From positions 32,047 to 83,151 of the forward strand of contig NZ_KE387029.1 of assembly GCF_000430045.1 (NCBI RefSeq): DNA of 51,105 bases, given 5' to 3'. Of this stretch, positions 25,860 through 33,490 are shown piece after piece (the stretch's first letter is position 1; each line of letters opens with the position of its first letter). The notes under the pieces are model-generated. The model searched no databases. It had not been told where the DNA came from and was given only the letters and a program-made list of their open reading frames with translations. Source of the stretch: Calidithermus chliarophilus DSM 9957. GTDB lineage: Bacteria > Deinococcota > Deinococci > Deinococcales > Thermaceae. Made by a program: the position numbers and the translations under genes.

Positions 25860-26461
25860 CTCAGACCGACTTCCAGACCGGACAAAAGGTGATCCTCGAG
25901 TGGCACGAGGGGCGGGTCTACCGCTGGGCCCTGGCCCAGGTGCAGCTCGTCACCCCCAACGGCAACCTCCGCCTCGAGCCCCCCCATGACCGGGCGGTCT
26001 TCGACCGCTTCGGGCGGGGCACCGGCCCCTACGCCCACCACAACCTGCGCCCCTGGAGCGCCGAGCTGGAGGCCCGCCTGCTCGAGGCCGACCGCCTGGC
26101 AGCCCTCGAGCGGGAGCGGGCCGAGAGGGAGCGGGTCGAGCGGCTGGAGGCCCGCCGCCGCGAGGTGCTGGGGGCCAACGCGGGCCTGGCGTGGCAGCGC
26201 CAGGAGATGCCCGACGGCAGCGCGGTCTACACCTCCCTGGTCAAGCTTCAGCGCGGGGGGCACGCTTTCGCGGTGGTCCACGTCCGGCCCGACCCGGTGA
26301 TAGCGGGCGGCCTGCTGGCCTCCCACACGCTGCTGGGCGCCGCTGGCAGGCTCCTGAACGGGAGCGACGTGGAGACCCGGAGCGTGGAGGAGGCGCTCGA
26401 GGACGCCATCGAGAGCGCCTACCACAGCCTCACGGCGGGCATGACGCCCCGGAAGGAGTGA
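25856..26461 (+). CDS. Hypothetical protein downstream of recombinase
   Basis: A 201-residue protein coupled to the recombinase by ATGA. N-terminal 60 residues have a beta pattern (KVILEWHEGRVYRWALAQVQ), then a charged helix (residues about 75-105, LERERAERERVERLEARR) and a C-terminal alpha/beta part (GGHAFAVVHVRPDPVIAGG). No motif is recognised. Position in the early operon suggests an accessory role. Confidence 0.6.
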   Translation: MTQTDFQTGQKVILEWHEGRVYRWALAQVQLVTPNGNLRLEPPHDRAVFDRFGRGTGPYAHHNLRPWSAELEARLLEADRLAALERERAERERVERLEARRREVLGANAGLAWQRQEMPDGSAVYTSLVKLQRGGHAFAVVHVRPDPVIAGGLLASHTLLGAAGRLLNGSDVETRSVEEALEDAIESAYHSLTAGMTPRKE

Positions 26462-26463
26462 GT

Positions 26464-27390
26464 ATGCCGGGCAAAACCGCGATCGAATGGACCGACCGCA
26501 CGTGGAACCCCGTCGTGGGCTGTACCAAGGTCAGCCAGGGGTGCAAGTTCTGTTACGCCAAGACCCTCCACGACATGCGCCACCGGGCGAAGCTCGCGGG
26601 CAAGCCTTTGCCCGAGCAGTACGCCCTGCCCTTCGAGCGCGTGCAGCTCAAGCCCGAGCGCCTCGAGCTGCCCCTGCGCTGGAAGAGACCGGCCCGAATC
26701 TTCGTCAACAGCGTCTCCGACCTCTTCCACGAGGACGTGCCGTTCACCTACGTCGCCGCGGTGTTCGGGGTGATGGCCGCCACGCCCCGCCACACCTATC
26801 AGGTGCTCACCAAACGGCCCCAGCGGATGCTCGAGTTCTTCCGCTGGGTGCGCAAGGCAGTGCCGGGGGTATACCCCACCAGCCTGGCAATGGGGCTGGC
26901 CGAGCCCTACACCAACGGGCGGACCGGGCCGAGGTACGTCAGCAGTGCGGTGCCCTGGCCCCTGCCCAACGTCTGGCTGGGGGTGACGGTCGAGGACCAG
27001 CGGGCCGCCGACGAGCGCGTCCCGCTGCTGCTCGCCGCCCCCGCCGCCGTGCGCTTCCTCTCCTGCGAGCCGCTGTTGGGCCCGCTGGACATCGCCAAGT
27101 ACCTGCCCGACCGCCCGGAGGGCGACCGCGACCGCCTGGTGAGCTGGGTGATCGTGGGCGGCGAAACCGGCACGGCCAGCCAGCCCGTGCGCCCGATGCA
27201 CCCGGACTGGGCGCGGTCCCTGCGCGAGCAGTGCAGGGAGGCAGGCGTGCCCTTCTTTTTCAAGCAGTGGGGCGACCACATCACCGACGGCCTCGGGAAC
27301 CCGGTACGGGTCGGGGCCAAGCGCGCGGGTCGCCAGCTCGACGGCCGGGAGTGGGGTGAGTTCCCCCTCGAGGCGGTTTCCAATGATTGA
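26464..27390 (+). CDS. DUF5131 / phage Gp37-Gp68 family protein
   Basis: A 308-residue member of the Gp37/Gp68 family, recognised by the start (IEWTDRTWNPVVGC) and the cysteine cluster C20, C27 and C30 (CTKVSQGCKFCYA). Later blocks FVNSVSDLFHEDVP, QVLTKRPQRML, WLGVTVEDQ, FLSCEPLLGP and WVIVGGETG are also typical. The cluster recalls a radical-SAM-type iron-sulfur site, but the spacing is CX6CX2C and activity is unproven. Such proteins are widespread in phages and mobile elements. ATG 26464 follows AAGGAGTGA. Confidence 0.88.
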   Translation: MPGKTAIEWTDRTWNPVVGCTKVSQGCKFCYAKTLHDMRHRAKLAGKPLPEQYALPFERVQLKPERLELPLRWKRPARIFVNSVSDLFHEDVPFTYVAAVFGVMAATPRHTYQVLTKRPQRMLEFFRWVRKAVPGVYPTSLAMGLAEPYTNGRTGPRYVSSAVPWPLPNVWLGVTVEDQRAADERVPLLLAAPAAVRFLSCEPLLGPLDIAKYLPDRPEGDRDRLVSWVIVGGETGTASQPVRPMHPDWARSLREQCREAGVPFFFKQWGDHITDGLGNPVRVGAKRAGRQLDGREWGEFPLEAVSND

Positions 27391-27925
27391 AAGAATGAAC
27401 GTCCCTACTGCCAGACAGAGCCGCCTCGCCCCCGCCCTCCCCTGGCTGGGCCGCAACCTCAGCCTGGGGCTCGACCCCAAGTACCGCTTCGCCGCCCCAG
27501 GGTGGGTGTACGCCAAGGACGGCGACCCGATCCTCGGCGTGCTCTACCGCTCCCACTACAGCGGGCAGGGCCGCCTGCCGCGCGTCTCCCTGTGCGTGGG
27601 GCCTGGGGAAAAGCTGGTGCTGCTGCACTACACGGGCCACGCCGCCTTCGTGTGGCGTAAGTTCAAAGACCGCAGCGGGCAGCAAGGCGTCAACAACGCG
27701 CTGTTCGTCAACCACCGCGCGGGGCTGGCCTCCGAGCTGATCCTCCAGGCCGAGCAAATCGCCTGGAGGCACTGGCCGGGCCAGCGGCTGTACACCTACG
27801 TGGACCCGCGGCGGGTGCGCTCGAGCAACCCCGGCTACTGCTACCTCCGGGCGGGGTGGCGCAGGTGCGGCACCACCAAGGGCGGGCTGATCGTGCTCGA
27901 GAAGCACCCCCCACGGCAGGGATAA
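27383..27925 (+). CDS. Phage protein with conserved C-terminal WPGQRLYTYVDP block
   Basis: A 180-residue protein that overlaps the DUF5131 gene by 8 bp. The C-terminal half (NNALFVNHRAGLASELILQA, then WPGQRLYTYVDPRRVRSSNP and YCYLRAGWRRCGTTKGGL) resembles phage proteins annotated as hypothetical or acetyltransferase-like, with an alpha/beta fold of the GNAT kind. ATG 27395 is an alternative start. No acetyl-CoA motif is certain, so the function is left open. Confidence 0.6.
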   Translation: MIERMNVPTARQSRLAPALPWLGRNLSLGLDPKYRFAAPGWVYAKDGDPILGVLYRSHYSGQGRLPRVSLCVGPGEKLVLLHYTGHAAFVWRKFKDRSGQQGVNNALFVNHRAGLASELILQAEQIAWRHWPGQRLYTYVDPRRVRSSNPGYCYLRAGWRRCGTTKGGLIVLEKHPPRQG

Positions 27926-27946
27926 CGCCCATGATCGGAGGGCCGA

Positions 27947-28330
27947 ATGCGACTGGTGGAGCTTGAAATGGCCGTCGCCCCCGACGCCCAAGAAGCGCTC
28001 AGGGGCAAAAAGGGGGATGACTTGCTGCGGGCCTGGCTAGAGCTGCCCGTCGGCGCCAGGCCCGAGCTGGTTTGGCGCCTTCAACACCCGCGCCAGCTCA
28101 TCGACATCATGCGCGGCTTCTACTACGGCCTGTACGCGCGGAATGTCGGACCCATGCGGCAGTTGCAGGACGCGAACATCTGCGAGGATTGGCCGGGGGC
28201 GGTGGGCGCTTTGGACGACCTCGAGCGCCACCTCGAGCAGTGGCTGGACTGCATCCGGCAGGCGAAAGCCTCGCTGCGCAAGGATTTGCGGGTGGCGGGG
28301 GGTTCGACGGGGAAGGGGGCGGGGGGCTGA
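27947..28330 (+). CDS. Helical hypothetical protein
   Basis: A 127-residue mostly helical protein from ATG 27947 with GGAGGG upstream. The middle (IDIMRGFYYGLYARNVGPMR, then DDLERHLEQWLDCIRQAKAS) looks like a helical bundle. The stop overlaps the next ATG (28330). Family not recognised. Confidence 0.6.
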   Translation: MRLVELEMAVAPDAQEALRGKKGDDLLRAWLELPVGARPELVWRLQHPRQLIDIMRGFYYGLYARNVGPMRQLQDANICEDWPGAVGALDDLERHLEQWLDCIRQAKASLRKDLRVAGGSTGKGAGG

Positions 28331-28641
28331 TGCCTCGAGTGCGAGCCTTCGCGGTGGTTGACCGCCCCCTGAAGCTGATCGGGGACTCGTGGGACGACGT
28401 GGTAGGCGCTCTGGTGTTCGCCCGCGACGAGCGCGAGGCCCGCAAGCTGGCCCTCGAGAAAGACTTCGCGGGCTTGCGCCTCCTGGACCATGACCGCTCG
28501 GCTTACACCTCCATCGCCGCCCTGCGGGCCCCCGAGTACGACCCGTATGCCGGGGACGTGCCCAGGGCGGCCACGCCCGAGGAGATGGCGGCCTGGGGGT
28601 TCTGGGGAGAGGAGGGGCAGGGGGGTTATGGGGATTTATGA
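28330..28641 (+). CDS. Hypothetical small protein
   Basis: A 103-residue acidic protein. It starts inside the previous stop (ATGA) and overlaps the zinc-ribbon gene after it. The N-terminal part (GDSWDDVVGALVFARDEREA) is alpha/beta; nothing is recognised. Coupling to both neighbours supports it. Confidence 0.55.
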   Translation: MPRVRAFAVVDRPLKLIGDSWDDVVGALVFARDEREARKLALEKDFAGLRLLDHDRSAYTSIAALRAPEYDPYAGDVPRAATPEEMAAWGFWGEEGQGGYGDL

Positions 28642-28864
28642 CCTTCCCGACGAGCTGAAGGAGCAGGTGGTCGGCCTGCTCGAGGGCACCTACGGCGACG
28701 AAGGGGCCGTGGCCGAGCGCTTCGGCCTCAGCCTCGAGCAGGCCGAGGACATCATGCTCGAGGCCAACTACGAGCGCTGCCCCGAGTGCGGGCACTGGGT
28801 CGAGTGCTGGGAGCTGGTGGACGAAGACCTCGAGGAGGTGCCCTGCCTGAGCTGCCGCGAGTGA
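28628..28864 (+). CDS. Small zinc-ribbon protein
   Basis: A 78-residue protein: an N-terminal helix-turn-helix-like segment (GDEGAVAERFGLSLEQAEDI, residues 23-42) and a C-terminal zinc ribbon with C51, C54, C73 and C76. AGGAGG lies before ATG 28628. It probably binds DNA or a partner protein. It is the last gene before a terminator at 28886. Confidence 0.65.
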   Translation: MGIYDLPDELKEQVVGLLEGTYGDEGAVAERFGLSLEQAEDIMLEANYERCPECGHWVECWELVDEDLEEVPCLSCRE

Positions 28865-28885
28865 GCGCCCGGACCCACGCGCCCA

Positions 28886-28908
28886 AGGCCCCGCCCCGTG
28901 CGGGGCCT
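28886..28908 (+). terminator. Terminator of the 23.4-28.9 kb operon
   Basis: Stem AGGCCCCG / CGGGGCCT with a 7-nt loop, about 20 bp after the stop, followed by AATCC. Confidence 0.6.
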
Positions 28909-28924
28909 AATCCTGGCCGGGGTG

Positions 28925-28953
28925 TTGCAAACTACTATTATGTTTGCTAGGCT
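28925..28953 (+). promoter_or_regulatory. Promoter P28.9 with built-in operator
   Basis: TTGCAA (28925-28930), 17 bp, TAGGCT (28948-28953) with TGC before it (extended -10). The spacer holds a perfect inverted repeat, GCAAAC, 9 bp, GTTTGC (28927-28947), so a bound regulator would sit between -35 and -10. This palindrome differs from O1-O5. Confidence 0.7.
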
Positions 28954-29004
28954 ATGGGCAGCGGGGGACTACCAGAATCCCAGCCCCCGCGCGAGGAGCA
29001 GACG

Positions 29005-29388
29005 ATGCAAGCATCTGGGGTAACCCGAGGCGAAGTCTCAACCCGGCTCATAGGCCGCGCCTTCCAGGTCAAGAGCTGGGACATGGCTTTCCACTTCAGA
29101 GGGGACGGTATCCAACAGCAGCGCTTCTGGGCGCAGTGGGACTACCGCGCCCTGGAACGGGTCGAGCCCGACCCCGCCCTGCACCCCGAGGCGTACCGCC
29201 GGGGGGACCGCTGGACGATCGTGCGGGCCAAGAGCATGGATGTGGTGCTGGAGCTCTCGAGCGGCGAGCGCTGGGTGCTCAGCGAACGGGCCAGCGGCGG
29301 CCAGGCGGTCTACGACCTGACGCCCTTCGAGGCGTGGGAGGCGGCCCGGCGAATCGGGCTTGGGTGGAGCGGGGACTGGAGGGGCTGA
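29005..29388 (+). CDS. Hypothetical protein under P28.9
   Basis: A 127-residue protein. An ATG at 28954 is in frame but lies before the predicted transcription start; ATG 29005 has GAGGAG upstream and is chosen. The fold looks alpha/beta (SWDMAFHFRG, RWTIVRAKSMDVVLELSSG). No family is recognised. It is followed by a hairpin, so it may be expressed alone or with the next HTH gene. Confidence 0.6.
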   Translation: MQASGVTRGEVSTRLIGRAFQVKSWDMAFHFRGDGIQQQRFWAQWDYRALERVEPDPALHPEAYRRGDRWTIVRAKSMDVVLELSSGERWVLSERASGGQAVYDLTPFEAWEAARRIGLGWSGDWRG

Positions 29389-29401
29389 CCCAACGGCGAG
29401 C

Positions 29402-29425
29402 GCCCCCGCCTACCAGAGCGGGGGC
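29402..29425 (+). terminator. Hairpin after the 29.0 kb gene
   Basis: Stem GCCCCCGC / GCGGGGGC, 8-nt loop, followed by CTCTCTAC. Possible partial terminator. Confidence 0.5.
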
Positions 29426-29462
29426 CTCTCTACCCCTACGGGGGGCATCAGGGAGCAGACCG

Positions 29463-29753
29463 ATGCGCAAAAATGATAGCACCGACAAAGAGGCTTCCCT
29501 CCAGGGCAGGCGCGACCTGCCCTGGCACGACCGGGACTGGCTCACGCGGGAGCTCGTGCGGCTGGGCACCGTGGCCGCAGTCTGCCGGGCCCACGGGATC
29601 AAGCCCTCGACCCTCTACGGGTACATGAGCCGCCACAAGCTGAGGGCCCCCCACCGGCCCTCCGAGTTCGGCAGGCCGCTCAAAGACCCCCAGCGCCCCA
29701 GCCGCACCACGCTGTGGCGCCGGAGGCGCCAGGGCGGGAGGGGTCATGGCTGA
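29463..29753 (+). CDS. Small HTH DNA-binding protein
   Basis: A 96-residue basic protein with a clear helix-turn-helix (LGTVAAVCRAHGIKPSTLYG, residues about 34-53) and a basic C-terminus (RRRRQGGRGHG). ATG 29463 follows GGGAGCAG. It overlaps the ParB-domain gene by 8 bp. The HTH resembles small phage regulators; it is one candidate for the activator of the late element, without direct evidence. Confidence 0.65.
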   Translation: MRKNDSTDKEASLQGRRDLPWHDRDWLTRELVRLGTVAAVCRAHGIKPSTLYGYMSRHKLRAPHRPSEFGRPLKDPQRPSRTTLWRRRRQGGRGHG

Positions 29754-30237
29754 GCTGAAGCTCGAGTGGTATCACTGCGCCTGGCTCGAGGGCCCCGAGC
29801 CCGAGCGCCTGTGGGGGTGGTACGTCAACCTGGCCTGGTATCTGGCGCGCGGCGAGCCCGCCCAGCCCTTCCCGGTGGCCGAGCTGCTGGAGGCCAGGGG
29901 GCCGCAGCACGCGCTCGAGGCCGCCAAGCTGACCCGCGCCGACCCCGACCGCCCGGTGCTGCTGGCCCCCCTGCCCCTGGAGTACACCGCGCCCTACTCC
30001 CCCGCCGAGGTGCTGTTCATGATCGACGGCCACCACACCCTGACCCGCGCGGCCCAGCTCGGGCGGCGGACGGTGCGGGGGGTGGTGCTCAGCCAGGAGC
30101 AGTCCAAGGCCGCGATGCTGACGCGGGAGGAGCTGGAGGCCCTGATCGGCGGGGCCGAGCCCTGGAGCGTGCTCAAGCGCTTCCACGTGGAGGGGGGATA
30201 CCCGCTGGTCCAGCTCCGGCACCACCACGGGCGCTAG
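29746..30237 (+). CDS. ParB/sulfiredoxin-fold protein
   Basis: A 163-residue protein with the ParB N-terminal domain signature MIDGHHTLTRAAQLG (residues about 92-106). ParB-type domains bind CTP or cut DNA, or act as DNA adaptors; this one lacks the usual HTH, so it is a single-domain member. Directly after its stop lie five tandem GTGATC units and an inverted repeat, which may be its binding site. Ends before a bidirectional terminator. Confidence 0.7.
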   Translation: MAELKLEWYHCAWLEGPEPERLWGWYVNLAWYLARGEPAQPFPVAELLEARGPQHALEAAKLTRADPDRPVLLAPLPLEYTAPYSPAEVLFMIDGHHTLTRAAQLGRRTVRGVVLSQEQSKAAMLTREELEALIGGAEPWSVLKRFHVEGGYPLVQLRHHHGR

Positions 30238-30239
30238 CC

Positions 30240-30269
30240 GTGATCGTGATCGTGATCGTGATCGTGATC
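30240..30269. repeat. Tandem GTGATC hexamer, five copies
   Basis: Five exact, directly adjacent hexamers in non-coding DNA right after the ParB-domain gene. Contains five GATC sites at 6-bp intervals. Candidate protein-binding array. Confidence 0.9.
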
Positions 30270-30270
30270 G

Positions 30271-30292
30271 GGGTGTAATGCCCCTTACACCC
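30271..30292. repeat. Inverted repeat GGGTGTAA, 6 bp, TTACACCC
   Basis: Perfect 8-bp arms around a TGCCCC centre. Same inner arms (GGTGTAA / TTACACC) and same 6-bp spacing as the site at 37451; the geometry resembles a Xer/dif core. Confidence 0.75.
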
Positions 30293-30306
30293 GCACCCCG
30301 CCCGAT

Positions 30307-30330
30307 GCCCGCCCCCGCCTGGGGGCGGGC
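30307..30330. terminator. Bidirectional terminator between convergent operons
   Basis: Perfect 10-bp stem (GCCCGCCCCC / GGGGGCGGGC) with a GCCT loop between the plus-strand ParB-domain gene and the minus-strand structural gene. Confidence 0.75.
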
Positions 30331-30331
30331 G

Positions 30332-32314
30332 TCACGTGGGCAGCTCGCCCGCGCCCGGCAGCTCGGCCTGGGCGCTCCAGGAGTCGATGCGGCCCTCCCC
30401 CGAGTCCCCGTCGCGCGCCACAAAGCCCGCCGTGTCCAACACCGCCGGGCCGAAGCCCTGGGCGCTGCGGCTGCCGCAGAGGACGGGCTCGCCGTCGATC
30501 CACACCGTGAAGCGGTCGCCGTCGCTCAGCAGGCCCAGGGCGTAGCTCTGGCCCGCCTTGATCCGGTCCCGCAGGTTCTGGCGGTAGCGGATCGGCCCCG
30601 AGTCGCCAAAGGTCACCTCGACCTCGGTGCTCTCGGGGCCCTGGCCCGCGTCGGGGTTGCCCCCCTGCTCGGTGCCCTGGGCGAAGAGGAAGGCGGTGAC
30701 GGCGTTCGCCAGGTCGAGGCCCTGGAAGAAGGAGTTATCGGGGTCGAAGGTGGAGGGTCCGGGGGTGAAGTGGCCCTCGAGCAGCGCCCGGCGGGTGAAG
30801 GCGGGCAGCGGCTGGGCGTAGCGCAGGCTCACCAGGCCGTTGACGGGGCCGGAGGGCTGGCCCTCGCCCCCCGATTGCACGTACTCCACCCCCACCGGCC
30901 CGCTCACCCGCTGCCAGGGCGCCCCCAGCGGCCCGCTGCCCTCGAAGCCCTCGTACAGGCTCGAGGACGTGGACAGCCCCTGGAAGGGCTCCGCCGGGTC
31001 GATCCCCGCCCGCTGCACCATCGGGCCGCACCAGGCGGCGAAGTCGCGCACGTAGGAGTACGAGCCGGTGGGCCCGGCCATGTACAGGGTCAGGCCGGGG
31101 GTGTTGAAGGCGGGGTGGAGCTGGGGGAGGACGTGGCGCAGGATGCGCTCGCCGTCGCGGTAGAGCTCGAGGCCGTAGGCCGTGACCACCGCCTCGAAGG
31201 TGTTGGCGCCCCCCTGCTGGGGCGCGTAGGGGCCCGCGGTCACGAAGTCGGTCTGCTGGCCGTTCTCGTAGAGCGCCAGGTAGATGCGCGGCCACTCGGG
31301 GTCGAGCTCCAGCACCGCCATGTTGCCGCCGAAGCGGTCCCCGATGAGCCACTGCACCGCGCGCCCCGGCGTCCCGTTTTCCTGGGTGAAGCGCAGCAGG
31401 CGCACCGGGTCGGGGGTGGCGAAGTCCATCCGGGCCCAGCCCTGGCCCGGCGCGGCCACCCGCAGGCCCAGCGGGTCGCGCACCCAGGGCTCGGACAGCG
31501 ACCCCGGCACCTCCTCCCCCTGCCCGGTGAAGGGGTCGTGGAGCTGGGCGAAGGGGGCGGCCAGCCACCCCGCCTGCTGCGCCTCGACCGCCGACACCGC
31601 GGCCCGCCAGACCTGCCCGGCGCCCCGCCCCCCCGAGCGCACCACCAGGTAGCCCCCGCCCTGGCTCTGGGGGTCGTAGGCGATGGGCTGGAGGCGGGGC
31701 AGGGGCTCGAGGTACTTCGCCCCCTGCAAGCCCCCGGCCAGGATCAGGTGGCCGCCGCCGGGCAGCAGCACGAACATGAAGCCCACCTCGAGCTGGTTGT
31801 GCTCGAACTCCATCCCCACCAGCGCGCCCCCGCGCGTGACCCGCCAGGTGTGGGCGGGGCCGGAGGGGGTCAGCTCGACGCTGGCGATGCCTGGGTCGTC
31901 GGGCGCGGGGTCGGGAGTGGCGAAGAAGCCCAGCTTGACCGGGTTGCCCTGGGGGTCGGGCGCGGTGAGCTGGAGGTAGCCCACCAGCAGCTTGTCGGCG
32001 GGCCGGGCGAAGGGCGAGCCGTCGGGCAGGGCCCAGGCCACCGACTGGTGGCCCGTGACCTCCTCGGGCAGGGGGCGCAGGATCAGGCTCGAGTGCGCGA
32101 CCTCGGTCGAGGGCAGCGGCTCGGAGACCAGCCGCAGGGCCAAGGGGGCGCTCAGCCCGTCCCCGGCGACGCTGCCGCCGACCCCGCCCAGGGGCACGCC
32201 CTGGCCGAAGGCGTCGAAGGCCAGCAGGGGGCCTTGGTAGGGGCCCGAGCCCCCGCCGGTCCCCCTCGAGCGCCCCAGCCCGTCCAGCGTGCGCAGGTCG
32301 GGCAGCTCGCGCAT
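30332..32314 (-). CDS. Large structural protein with LamG/concanavalin-like regions
   Basis: A 660-residue protein likely to be a virion appendage. Several segments have jelly-roll character: WLIGDRFGGNMAVLELD, AYGLELYRDGERILRHVL, FTVWIDGEPVLCGSRSAQG, and a final strand (GEGRIDSWSAQAELPG) as in LamG-type domains. No hydrolase motif is seen. It is coupled by TGATG to the 110-residue gene upstream, and both are under late element L7, so they are late and probably assembled in the particle (capsid fibre, decoration or receptor-binding). Confidence 0.65.
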   Translation of the reverse strand: MRELPDLRTLDGLGRSRGTGGGSGPYQGPLLAFDAFGQGVPLGGVGGSVAGDGLSAPLALRLVSEPLPSTEVAHSSLILRPLPEEVTGHQSVAWALPDGSPFARPADKLLVGYLQLTAPDPQGNPVKLGFFATPDPAPDDPGIASVELTPSGPAHTWRVTRGGALVGMEFEHNQLEVGFMFVLLPGGGHLILAGGLQGAKYLEPLPRLQPIAYDPQSQGGGYLVVRSGGRGAGQVWRAAVSAVEAQQAGWLAAPFAQLHDPFTGQGEEVPGSLSEPWVRDPLGLRVAAPGQGWARMDFATPDPVRLLRFTQENGTPGRAVQWLIGDRFGGNMAVLELDPEWPRIYLALYENGQQTDFVTAGPYAPQQGGANTFEAVVTAYGLELYRDGERILRHVLPQLHPAFNTPGLTLYMAGPTGSYSYVRDFAAWCGPMVQRAGIDPAEPFQGLSTSSSLYEGFEGSGPLGAPWQRVSGPVGVEYVQSGGEGQPSGPVNGLVSLRYAQPLPAFTRRALLEGHFTPGPSTFDPDNSFFQGLDLANAVTAFLFAQGTEQGGNPDAGQGPESTEVEVTFGDSGPIRYRQNLRDRIKAGQSYALGLLSDGDRFTVWIDGEPVLCGSRSAQGFGPAVLDTAGFVARDGDSGEGRIDSWSAQAELPGAGELPT

Positions 32315-32646
32315 CAGCGCCCCCAGTAGGAGAGGTAGACCGGGCCTTCGGAGTAGACGGCGACGTGGGTGGTGCCGGGGCGCAGGGCGATCATCAGGCT
32401 CTGGCCCGCCCCCACCCGGCGCGGGGCGCTGCCGTCGGTCACGTTATATCCGGGCTCGACGGCCTCGACGGTGCGGTCGCCCAGGGCCACCACCGCGGGG
32501 CTGTCGGTGGTGGTCACCTCGATGAAGCGGGTGTGGGGGGGCAGCTCGAGGGGGCCGCCGTCGGGGGAGACGTAGAAGTTGGTGCCGCTGGGCGGGAAGG
32601 CTACGGGCACGGGGATGCCGTTGGCGTTGGTAGGGAGCAGGCTCAT
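32314..32646 (-). CDS. Small structural protein (decoration/fibre adaptor candidate)
   Basis: A 110-residue beta-rich protein (HTRFIEVTTTDSPAVVALGD, VGAGQSLMIALRPGTTHVAV) with no charged helices, similar in style to small decoration or head-fibre base proteins. ATG 32646 lies 6 bp after late element L7, so the mRNA would be leaderless. It is translationally coupled to the 660-residue protein and may anchor it. Family not recognised. Confidence 0.6.
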   Translation of the reverse strand: MSLLPTNANGIPVPVAFPPSGTNFYVSPDGGPLELPPHTRFIEVTTTDSPAVVALGDRTVEAVEPGYNVTDGSAPRRVGAGQSLMIALRPGTTHVAVYSEGPVYLSYWGR

Positions 32647-32652
32647 AGCCCC

Positions 32653-32676
32653 AGTGTGGGCGCGGCCAGGGGTCAG
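32653..32676 (-). promoter_or_regulatory. Late element L7 on minus strand
   Basis: Minus strand: CTGACC (32676-32671), 12 bp, CACACT (32658-32653), 6 bp, ATG at 32646. A second CTGACC (32683-32678) lies 7 bp upstream as a tandem half-copy. Confidence 0.75.
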
Positions 32677-32700
32677 GGGTCAGGGCCCCAAACCCCAAAC

Positions 32701-32718
32701 CCCCGCCGGGGGGCGGGG
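32701..32718 (-). terminator. Terminator of the MazG operon
   Basis: Minus strand: CCCCGCC, short loop, GGCGGGG, then TTTGGGG. A weaker hairpin (GGCGGC / GCCGCC) precedes it near 32746-32763. Confidence 0.55.
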
Positions 32719-32779
32719 GCGGGCCGAGGGCGTCGGAGGGGTTGCGGGCGGCTGTCTGCCGCCAAGGACCATATTACAT

Positions 32780-32799
32780 GAAATCAAGCGAAATCAAGC
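32780..32799. repeat. Tandem GAAATCAAGC, two copies
   Basis: Exact 10-bp direct duplication across the stop codon of the last MazG-operon gene. Confidence 0.85.
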
Positions 32800-33090
32800 C
32801 TCGAGGCCCGGCCCGCCCTCGCCCAGCTCCTCCCTCAGCTCGGCGTTCTCGGCCTGCTCCTCGGCCAGCTCCCGCCGCACCGTCCGCAGCCGCTCGAGCA
32901 CGCCGCCCAGGGCGCTGATGAGGGCCTGGGCCGGGGTGGAGCCCACGCCCAGGACGGTGAGGGAGTGGTCCCCGTAGCCCTCGTCGCGGTCGATGGCGCA
33001 GCGCAGGGAGCCGCTCGAGCCCAGCGGCTCGAACGCCACCGTGAAGCCGCGGCTGCCCAGCTCCTGAATGACGGCCTCGAGCGTGAGCAT
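32794..33090 (-). CDS. Hypothetical protein with C-terminal coiled coil
   Basis: A 98-residue protein. N-terminal alpha/beta domain (MLTLEAVIQELGSRGFTVAF, HSLTVLGVGSTPAQALI) and a coiled coil (residues about 62-92). ATG 33090 overlaps the stop of the tiny membrane gene before it. Last gene of the early minus operon. Function unknown. Confidence 0.6.
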   Translation of the reverse strand: MLTLEAVIQELGSRGFTVAFEPLGSSGSLRCAIDRDEGYGDHSLTVLGVGSTPAQALISALGGVLERLRTVRRELAEEQAENAELREELGEGGPGLEA

Positions 33091-33197
33091 CAGCGGTCCC
33101 CCGGCGGGGCCGAACGCCGCTCGAGCCGCTCGCAGAAGGCCCACAGCCGCCCGGCGATCAGCGCCAGCAGCACGGCGGGATAGAGGAAGGGGGTCAC
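33090..33197 (-). CDS. 35-residue membrane peptide
   Basis: GTG start at 33197 overlaps the previous stop (GTGA), and the stop overlaps the next ATG. One hydrophobic helix (FLYPAVLLALIAGRLWAF) followed by a charged tail. Coupling on both ends supports it; function unknown. Confidence 0.5.
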   Translation of the reverse strand: MTPFLYPAVLLALIAGRLWAFCERLERRSAPPGDR

Positions 33198-33487
33198 GCC
33201 TCGCCCCCCTCGCCGCGCTCAGGGGCATCGAACATCCCCCCCAGCCGCCGCCGCTCCTGCTCGGGCAGCTCGGCGGCGCGCAGGGCCGCCAGGTGCTCCT
33301 CGAGGGTTCCGATGAGCTGCTCGAGGCCCTTGACGTTGACGACGGCGCGGCACTCCTGCTGGTTGCGCAGCCCGCGGGTGAGGGGGTCGTAGCCCTCGAA
33401 GGTGTGCAGGATCAGCTCGAGCAGCGGCGCGCCGTCCTTGTCGCGCAGGTAGTTGGCCGAGAGTCCCTGTAGGCTTCGCACGGCCAC
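33194..33487 (-). CDS. Hypothetical early protein
   Basis: A 97-residue protein from GTG 33487, just after the MazG stop. Charged and helical in its C-terminal half (GLEQLIGTLEEHLAALRAAE). The N-terminal part (PLLELILHTFEGYDPLTRG) looks globular. No family recognised. Confidence 0.55.
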   Translation of the reverse strand: MAVRSLQGLSANYLRDKDGAPLLELILHTFEGYDPLTRGLRNQQECRAVVNVKGLEQLIGTLEEHLAALRAAELPEQERRRLGGMFDAPERGEGGEA

Positions 33488-33490
33488 CCC

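Noticed and set aside
24596-30269. Tandem repeats as a CRISPR array
   Set aside because: Repeats are adjacent without spacers; no cas genes are present.
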